Below are positions 50,365 through 55,946 of a DNA stretch of 55,946 nucleotides, piece by piece (within the stretch, counting starts at the first letter, position 1; each line of letters starts with the position of its first letter). The translations under genes were made by a program, and so were the position numbers. Source of the DNA: CBFHWU01 sp965659665 (lineage in GTDB: Bacteria; Bacteroidota; Bacteroidia; Flavobacteriales; Flavobacteriaceae); NCBI GenBank assembly GCA_965659665.1, contig CBFHWU010000014.1:1-55946 (forward strand), given 5' to 3'. Under the pieces are notes generated by a model. It saw only the letters and a program-made list of their open reading frames with translations. It was not told where the DNA came from and did not search any database.

Positions 50365-51594
50365 TTAGCTTGCCAACTCAATATCTAAATTTTCTTTGAT
50401 AGCCCTCAAAAAATCTTGTGTATTGAGGTAGTGGTCACGAGTAAGATGCTCTTTGTGTATCAATAATGCTAAATCTTTGGTCATTTTACCACTTTCAACG
50501 GTATGAATACATACGGCTTCTAATGCACCACAGAAATCTATCAATGCTTGATTATCGTCTAATTTACCACGGTGTGCCAATCCCCTGGTCCAAGCAAAAA
50601 TAGAGGCAATAGGATTGGTAGAGGTTTCTTTTCCGTCCTGATATTGACGATAATGACGGGTAACAGTTCCGTGCGCTGCTTCAGCTTCCATGATTTCTCC
50701 ATCGGGTGTCACTAAAGTAGAGGTCATCAACCCGAGAGACCCAAAACCTTGTGCCACTGTATCGGATTGTACGTCTCCATCATAGTTTTTACAGGCCCAT
50801 ACAAATCCTCCGTTCCATTTCATCGCTGCGGCAACCATATCGTCAATCAACCGATGTTCGTAGGTGATGCCTGCTTCTTCAAACTGGGTGCTAAACTCAT
50901 TTTGATAAACTTCTTCAAAAATATCTTTAAAACGTCCATCATAAGCTTTCATGATAGTATTTTTAGTGGACAAATACAAGGGCCAACCTTTACTGAGCGC
51001 ACGATTCATACACGAGCGTGCAAACCCATAAATTGACGAGTCGATATTGTACATACTCATCGCCACACCTCCTTCTTGAAAATTATAAACTTCCCATGTT
51101 TGTGGTTCACTTCCGTCCTCTGGGGTAAAAGTCATAGTAAGTTTTCCCTTTCCTGTAACAACTGTATCGGTTGCTTTGTACTGATCACCAAAAGCGTGAC
51201 GACCAATGCAAATGGGTTTGGTCCAACCTTGAACATATCGTGGTACATTATTCATGATAATAGGCTCGCGAAAAACAGTGCCGCCCACTATGTTTCGTAT
51301 GGTTCCGTTGGGAGAACGCCACATTTTTTTTAACTTGAATTCTGTTACACGATCTTCATCAGGTGTAATCGTAGCACATTTGATTCCTACCTTATGTTTG
51401 TTGATCGCATGAGCAGCATCGATAGTAATTTGGTCGTTGGTTTGATCTCGTGAAGTTACACTAAGATCATAATACATAATATCCAATTCGAGATAAGGAA
51501 GGATGAGTTCATCTTTAATAAACTTCCATATGATTCGAGTCATCTCGTCTCCGTCTATTTCAACAACGGGATTTACTACTTCGATTTTGTTCAT
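50365..51594 (-). CDS. icd: NADP-dependent isocitrate dehydrogenase
   Basis: 409 residues of the eukaryote-like homodimeric IDH type: VVEIDGDEMTRIIWKFIKDE, KMWRSPNGTIRNIVGGTVFR, KPICIGRHAFGDQYKATD, GFVWACKNYDGDVQSDTVAQ, EAEAAHGTVTRHYR, NPIASIFAWTRGLAHRGKLD. Converts isocitrate to 2-oxoglutarate with NADPH. A TATATTTG box is at 51621-51628. Confidence 0.96.
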   Translation of the reverse strand: MNKIEVVNPVVEIDGDEMTRIIWKFIKDELILPYLELDIMYYDLSVTSRDQTNDQITIDAAHAINKHKVGIKCATITPDEDRVTEFKLKKMWRSPNGTIRNIVGGTVFREPIIMNNVPRYVQGWTKPICIGRHAFGDQYKATDTVVTGKGKLTMTFTPEDGSEPQTWEVYNFQEGGVAMSMYNIDSSIYGFARSCMNRALSKGWPLYLSTKNTIMKAYDGRFKDIFEEVYQNEFSTQFEEAGITYEHRLIDDMVAAAMKWNGGFVWACKNYDGDVQSDTVAQGFGSLGLMTSTLVTPDGEIMEAEAAHGTVTRHYRQYQDGKETSTNPIASIFAWTRGLAHRGKLDDNQALIDFCGALEAVCIHTVESGKMTKDLALLIHKEHLTRDHYLNTQDFLRAIKENLDIELAS

Positions 51595-51748
51595 GTTATC
51601 GTTCTTTTTTTGGTTGTCGGCAAATATACAACAGCAAACCCAAAATAAAATTTGAATTCTATTATTTGTGTTCTTTTCGACTGATTTTTTGTAGGATTTC
51701 TAAAATTGAATTTACAGAGTTATCAAATTCATAAAATCAAAGAGGTTG

Positions 51749-51777
51749 AAAAAAAAGCAGCGGAGTGATACGCTGCT
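51749..51777 (-). terminator. Intrinsic terminator of rplS
   Basis: Stem AGCAGCG/CGCTGCT (51756-51762 with 51771-51777) with an 8-base loop, followed on the minus strand by a U-run (51749-51755). It lies 17 bases after the rplS stop. Confidence 0.85.
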
Positions 51778-51793
51778 GTTTGGAATAACATTA

Positions 51794-52144
51794 TTAACGC
51801 TGACGATCTTTTATACGGGCTTTTTTCCCTCTTAAATCTCTAAAGTAATAGATTCGAGAACGACGAACTTTACCACGGTTGTTAATTTCAATTTTTTGAA
51901 TACCAGGAAGATTGAAAGGGAAGATTCGTTCCACTCCTACAGTTCCAGACATTTTTCGGATGGTAAAGGTTTTAGTTGTGCCTGTACCCTTAACTTGAAT
52001 CACTACTCCTTTAAAAAATTGGGTTCTCACTTTTTCACCTTCTCGGATTTCGTAGTAAACTGTGATGGTGTCACCTGATTGGAATGCAGGGAATTCTTTT
52101 TTTGTTACAAATGTATCTTGTACGTATTGAATTAATTGATCCAT
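51794..52144 (-). CDS. rplS: 50S ribosomal protein L19
   Basis: 116 residues. FQSGDTITVYYEIREGEKVR, FKGVVIQVKGTGTTKTFTIR, KMSGTVGVERIFPFNLPGIQ and RSRIYYFRDLRGKKARIKDR. Full length. Monocistronic with its own promoter and terminator. Confidence 0.98.
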   Translation of the reverse strand: MDQLIQYVQDTFVTKKEFPAFQSGDTITVYYEIREGEKVRTQFFKGVVIQVKGTGTTKTFTIRKMSGTVGVERIFPFNLPGIQKIEINNRGKVRRSRIYYFRDLRGKKARIKDRQR

Positions 52145-52947
52145 TGAATAAATGGTTTAATATAAAACTACCTAACATGCACGTCCTTCGTCAGCGGTTA
52201 AATAGAAGTGCAAAAGTAATTTATTTTTGACAAAACACCAACCTTTTCTGTTTTCTATGATGCTGAGGCAATAAGTGCGATACGTACAACCAAATTGAGA
52301 TTATTTTTTGAAAAGGGTAAAAGTACATTTCTTATGATGTCTCGAATTAGGGCGGTTTGTTATTGATTCTCAGCTTCACTTTACTCACATTAAATTTATG
52401 TGTTTGCTTTTTCTTAATCTTTAAATTATCAAATTCAAATTTGAATATCAATTAATAAAGTTGAAAATGCTTAATTTTTAATGAATTTCCTTTTTATATT
52501 CCCATGAAAGCGGTCAAACGTGCCGTGCAATTCTACAATGTACATCTTCTGATCATAATGCTTAAAATAACCAAATTGATCACTTCACCGGGGGTTAATC
52601 AATATTTTCTTGCCCTCCTCTCCTTACAAACTTTTAAACAATCAAAAATTACTACTCCTACGGCAATTTTAGTAAGCATTTTAGCAAGATTTTTCAAATC
52701 CCATTGCAATTGTAAGTAAATTCCTACAGCATTTTTCTGCATTTTAGGTGCACTTAATATAACTTTTTGGTGCTTTCACTATAAAAATCATGCAATACGG
52801 CAATTTTAGACCTTATTTTTTTTTTTCTCAAATAAATTTGCACTGTCAAACGCCCCACCACTAAATGAATAGAGAATAATCAGGGCGTTGTTCAAAACAA
52901 CAATTAAATATAACAAATTAAGGTAACAATTTTAAACTCAATTTTTT
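52145..52947. other. Intergenic region, 803 bp
   Basis: It contains the rplS promoter and leader at the left, a perfect 14-bp palindrome (ATTCAAATTTGAAT) at 52433-52446, a 14-bp direct repeat (TACGGCAATTTTAG) at 52659-52672 and 52796-52809, and a TAAATTTG -7 box at 52833-52840 for the next gene. The 71-codon frame at 52504-52719 has no recognisable features and is probably not a gene. Nothing else identified. Confidence 0.45.
52211..52241 (-). promoter_or_regulatory. Promoter of rplS
   Basis: Minus strand TTG (52239-52241), 20-base spacer, TACTTTTG (52211-52218). A leader of about 60 bases follows; it contains CTGAC and GTTAG able to pair around a 13-base loop, a possible L19 autoregulatory hairpin. 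Confidence 0.6.
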
Positions 52948-54279
52948 ATGAATTCTGAATATAACACTAACAAAAACGTCCGTTTTTTATGGATAGGGAT
53001 TGTAGCTACACTAAGTTTCTTTTCAGTTCAGTCACAAACAGGAATAGGTGTTTTGGCCCCTAATGTTGATGCCATGCTCGAGGTTTCTTCCTCGACAAAA
53101 GGGGTTTTAATTACTCGTGTTCCTTTGGTAGCCTCTAATTTACCAACTCCATTATTGAGCCATGTAGAAGGAATGATTGTATTTAATACCGCAAATGCTG
53201 GTTCAGGTACAACAGCTGTATCTCGTGGTTTCTATTATAACGATGGAACGGAGTGGAAGCGTGTAGTTTCAGGTACCGCTTCTGGAGAAACGAACACTTT
53301 CCTAAATACAGGAACCCCCGAGGCAATTACATATACAAATGAGGCTGGTACCAACTCAGCTCCTTTTGATGGAACAGATAATCAAAGCGTTGCTACCTTT
53401 TCAAGCGATTTAGCAGCCAACACCATTTCCCTTGCCCTCGAGGACGAAGCTACTTCAATAGCCGATATTGATTTGACGGGGATGTTTGATGCCGATGAAA
53501 TTAATACTGCGACAGATATTGATGGTGATCCAACAACGGATGATACTGTTGAAGACGCTATCGCTGACATCGTTAATAATATAACAACCATACAAGGATC
53601 AAGTTCTGACGATCAAAGCGTTGCTACCTTTTCAAGCGATTTTACAGCCAACACTATTTCCCTTGCCCTCGAGGACGAAGCTACTTCAATAGCCGATCTT
53701 GATTTAACGGGGATATTTGAAGGCACCGAAATTCCGTTAAACACCCAAACAGATTTTGATGGAGATAGCACAAATGAAGTAAACGTGGAAGAAGCTTTAA
53801 ATGCTTTAAATAATGCAGAACCTTGGTTTATAGAGGGTAGTACAAATCGAGCCAATAAAAATGATGATGAAATCTTTATTATGGGTGATTGGGTTGGAAT
53901 AGGAGTAAATAGTCGATCATCTTCGCCTGCAACAAACGAAACTCTTTTTGTGAACGGAACCATTCGTACAGCAAATTCGATTTATGCGGATTATGTATTG
54001 GAACATTATGTGGATGGAAGTTCATCTATAAAACCAGATTATGAATTCAAATCCTTGAGTGAGGTAGAAGCATTTATCATCAAAAATAAACACTTACCTG
54101 GAGTTACAGGCATTAAAAATATTGAAAAAACAGAAAATGGTTATCACTATGACCTAACAAACTTGTCCATTGAAAGTTTAGAAAAAATTGAAGAATTATA
54201 CCTGCATGCTATTGAGCAACAAAAAACTATTAATCAACTCCTAACGCGTGTTTTAGCGCTTGAGAGTTTATTAAAATAG
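52948..54279 (+). CDS. Secreted repeat protein with coiled-coil/tail-fibre-like C-terminus
   Basis: 443 residues. Signal peptide (LWIGIVATLSFFSVQSQ), then TGIGVLAPNVDAMLEVSSS, a pattern seen in flavobacterial fibre-like surface proteins. Two tandem units of ~77 residues contain the same DNQSVATFSSDLAANTISLA and LEDEATSIADIDLTG (second copy with minor changes). A MGDWVGIGVNSR segment precedes LPGVTGIKN and a C-terminal coiled coil (SLEKIEELYLHAIEQQKTIN, then LLTRVLALESLL). No T9SS CTD. Probably a surface adhesin or fibre; function unknown. Confidence 0.75.
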   Translation: MNSEYNTNKNVRFLWIGIVATLSFFSVQSQTGIGVLAPNVDAMLEVSSSTKGVLITRVPLVASNLPTPLLSHVEGMIVFNTANAGSGTTAVSRGFYYNDGTEWKRVVSGTASGETNTFLNTGTPEAITYTNEAGTNSAPFDGTDNQSVATFSSDLAANTISLALEDEATSIADIDLTGMFDADEINTATDIDGDPTTDDTVEDAIADIVNNITTIQGSSSDDQSVATFSSDFTANTISLALEDEATSIADLDLTGIFEGTEIPLNTQTDFDGDSTNEVNVEEALNALNNAEPWFIEGSTNRANKNDDEIFIMGDWVGIGVNSRSSSPATNETLFVNGTIRTANSIYADYVLEHYVDGSSSIKPDYEFKSLSEVEAFIIKNKHLPGVTGIKNIEKTENGYHYDLTNLSIESLEKIEELYLHAIEQQKTINQLLTRVLALESLLK

Positions 54280-54336
54280 GATTTTTTGTATGAAAACTCT
54301 TACGCGTCGCGGAAAAAATCCCCTATTTTCTTTTTT
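54273..54336 (+). terminator. Hairpin terminator overlapping the stop codon
   Basis: Arms AAAATAGGATTTTTT (54273-54287) and its complement at 54313-54329, with a two-base C bulge, enclose 25 bases; TTTTTT follows at 54331-54336. The stop codon lies in the first arm. Confidence 0.6.
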
Positions 54337-54436
54337 GTGGCGCTTGAGTTTTATGGGTTTTCATTTGGGATATGACTAGTAGTGAAAATTTAATATTGAG
54401 CTTGTTTGGAGAGTTGTTCTAAGCTAATATAATTTT

Positions 54437-55946
54437 ATGGTGAAACTGAAAAAAAGTAACATGTTGACACTTTATTTGAGAAGTGTAGTGTTTCTGACTA
54501 TTTTATATGTGCCAATAGGAGTTTTTGGACAGCACAGTTTTCAGGGATACAACCCTAATGTTAATCTCGGAACATTGTCCATTTATCATCAGTTCAGAAT
54601 AGAAAATGGAAGTGTTCCTTTCATAAATGATGGAAACGTTTTTCTTGCTGATGACTTTATCAATAATGGAGTTTTAAATTTTTCTCCTTCTTTAACTTCA
54701 ACCAGCTCCTTCAAATTTATGGGACTCAACTCCCAACGTATTTCAGGATCAGGATCCTCTATTTTTCACAATATAATTTTTGATAACAACAACGTCAGAA
54801 GTGCGTTTCGCTTAGAAACTACGATTACTATTTTTTCCCAAGCTACTTTTGATAACGGTATCGTAGATATTTCCACTGGCGGACAGATGATTTTTGAAAA
54901 TGATTCCTCTTCCTCTGGTGCGCACGATAACAGTTTTGTGAATGGTAAAGTTCAAAAAATAGGGAACAATGCTTTTGATTTTCCTGTAGGCGGTGTGGCT
55001 CTGCTCCTCAATCAATACCGCCCGATTTCTATTTCAGCCCCTAGCAGCTCATCGGACACTTTTTCAGCTCAATATTTTTTACAAAATTCTAATACGCTTT
55101 ATAATCACTCCGTTAAACAAAATCAAATTGCAGTCCTCGATTCCAACGAATACTGGGTGTTAGAACGTGACGCAGGAACATCCGACGTAAACATTACCCT
55201 TTCATGGGATTCAGACACCACATCAAACCCAATCACAAGCCAACCCGACGACATTGTAATTGCCCATTGGGATGGTACCGAATGGATTAGTCTTGGCGGA
55301 ACCATTGACCTAATTAACCAAACTGTTACTGCTAATACCGCAAGTTTTGGGGTTTTTACCTTAGCGACTATTCCATTTCCAGATACCGATTTGGATGGGG
55401 TGATGGACGTTTTTGAAGATCCAAATGGCGATGGAGATCCAGCGACTGACGATACGGACGGGGATGGTACGCCCAACTATTTAGATACCGATGATGATGG
55501 TGATGGTGTTCCATCCGATCAGGAGGGCAATGATCCTAATGGCGATGGAGACGATACCGATGCGATGGATACGGACGGGGATCAAATCCCAGATTATTTA
55601 GATCCTGATTCAGGAACTACGAACGGAACAGGCGGTGATTCTGATGGCGATGGTATTCCAGATACCGATGAATTTGATTCGGACAATGACGGAGTTGGCC
55701 CTGACGATACGGACGGCGACGGACTTCCAGATTATATGGACGAGGACGACGACGGCGACGGAGTGAACACCCAAAATGAAGATCCAAATGGCGATGGAGA
55801 TCCAGCGACTGACGATACGGATGGGGATGGTACGCCCAACTATTTAGATACCGATGATGATGGTGATGGTGTTCCATCCGACCAGGAGGGCAATGATCCT
55901 AATGGCGATGGAGACGATACCGATGCGATGGATACGGACGGGGATC
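54437..55946 (+). CDS. Large secreted protein with Asp-rich calcium-binding (thrombospondin type 3-like) repeats, 3' end outside window
   Basis: An open frame from the ATG at 54437 with no stop to the window edge (503 codons). Signal segment SVVFLTILYVPIGVFGQ, then an ~300-residue beta-rich domain (HNIIFDNNNVRSAFRLETTI, IGNNAFDFPVGG, QIAVLDSNEYWVLERDAG). From about residue 315 it becomes a long array of DxDxDG-type units (DGDGIPDTDEFDSDNDG, DTDGDGTPNYLDTDDDGDG, DPNGDGDDTDAMDTDGD), as in calcium-binding stalks of T9SS-exported giant adhesins. The C-terminus, probably with a sorting domain, lies outside. A 169-bp unit is duplicated at DNA level. Confidence 0.85.
   Translation, partial: MVKLKKSNMLTLYLRSVVFLTILYVPIGVFGQHSFQGYNPNVNLGTLSIYHQFRIENGSVPFINDGNVFLADDFINNGVLNFSPSLTSTSSFKFMGLNSQRISGSGSSIFHNIIFDNNNVRSAFRLETTITIFSQATFDNGIVDISTGGQMIFENDSSSSGAHDNSFVNGKVQKIGNNAFDFPVGGVALLLNQYRPISISAPSSSSDTFSAQYFLQNSNTLYNHSVKQNQIAVLDSNEYWVLERDAGTSDVNITLSWDSDTTSNPITSQPDDIVIAHWDGTEWISLGGTIDLINQTVTANTASFGVFTLATIPFPDTDLDGVMDVFEDPNGDGDPATDDTDGDGTPNYLDTDDDGDGVPSDQEGNDPNGDGDDTDAMDTDGDQIPDYLDPDSGTTNGTGGDSDGDGIPDTDEFDSDNDGVGPDDTDGDGLPDYMDEDDDGDGVNTQNEDPNGDGDPATDDTDGDGTPNYLDTDDDGDGVPSDQEGNDPNGDGDDTDAMDTDGD

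Noticed and set aside
52433..52446. Perfect 14-bp palindrome in the rplS upstream region
   Set aside because: AT-rich, single occurrence, distant from any start and not at a recognisable promoter; noted only.
52504..52719. Plus-strand 71-codon frame in the intergenic region
   Set aside because: No recognisable motif or promoter, and AT-rich hydrophobic composition expected by chance.
53613..53963. Minus-strand frame of 116 codons
   Set aside because: It is antisense to the duplicated module of the fibre-like gene, and Ser/Val-rich low complexity reflects the sense repeat.
55617..55877. Minus-strand frame coding a His-rich peptide
   Set aside because: It is the antisense of the GAT/GAC-rich calcium-repeat array; periodic Asp codons read as His/Arg on the other strand.

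Overview
The window comes from a member of the Bacteroidota, most likely a marine Flavobacteriaceae. The evidence is low GC, almost no Shine-Dalgarno sequences, promoters of the form TTTG-N19/20-TAnnTTTG, a type IX secretion (T9SS) sorting tail, a TonB-receptor/DUF4249 pair, a split transketolase, and lineage-typical DUF4290, DUF2805 and DUF6095 genes. Nearly all of it reads as chromosome: housekeeping genes in short, tightly overlapping operons, with accessory material at the two ends and at the tRNA genes.

Left end (1-5600): the 3' end of a polymorphic toxin gene whose C-terminus is a colicin E9/pyocin-type HNH DNase, followed by an Im9-like immunity gene, an orphan toxin tip with a second probable immunity gene, a secreted protein of unknown function and an outer-membrane beta-barrel. 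A tRNA-Met and a two-way terminator close the region.

5.7-13.3 kb: START-like protein, class IV aminotransferase, yqgE, fmt, recQ, an AAA ATPase, DUF493, DUF4290 and murA (Cys-to-Asp variant).

13.3-19.0 kb: a seven-gene minus-strand light-damage operon, SRPBCC - SDR - class I photolyase - DUF2256 - CRY-DASH - FeS-BCP photolyase - DUF2805. Four of its junctions are one-base TAATG/TGATG overlaps. About 8 kb away (26.8-29.1 kb) a CarH/LitR-type B12 photoreceptor-repressor is followed by crtB and crtZ. The regulator and the photolyase operon each have the inverted repeat TTGTTTAA-N16-TTAAACAA over the promoter. I read this as one B12/light regulon coupling carotenoid pigment to three photolyases; it is the most interesting signal here.

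19.2-28.1 kb also holds an aquaporin, DUF2911, a lipoprotein, Maf, a KdsC-like phosphatase, a DUF2520 protein, ndk, DciA-like, recF, a TPR protein and ribH. At 29.1-31.0 kb tRNA-Leu, tRNA-Lys, a tRNA-Lys 3' remnant and a second tRNA-Lys surround a single NagX-like acyltransferase, with the geometry of a decayed tRNA integration site.

31.1-52.1 kb: aroK, a phosphoribosyltransferase, an S4 protein, an FKBP lipoprotein, split transketolase, tgt, an LptF/G permease, an EamA transporter, accA, dnaB, a seven-bladed propeller T9SS cargo, thrS-infC-rpmI-rplT (infC with a non-AUG start), DUF6095, murQ, a TonB receptor with DUF4249, icd and rplS.

Right end (52.9-55.9 kb): two repeat-rich secreted surface proteins. 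The second carries Asp-rich calcium-binding repeats and runs off the window.
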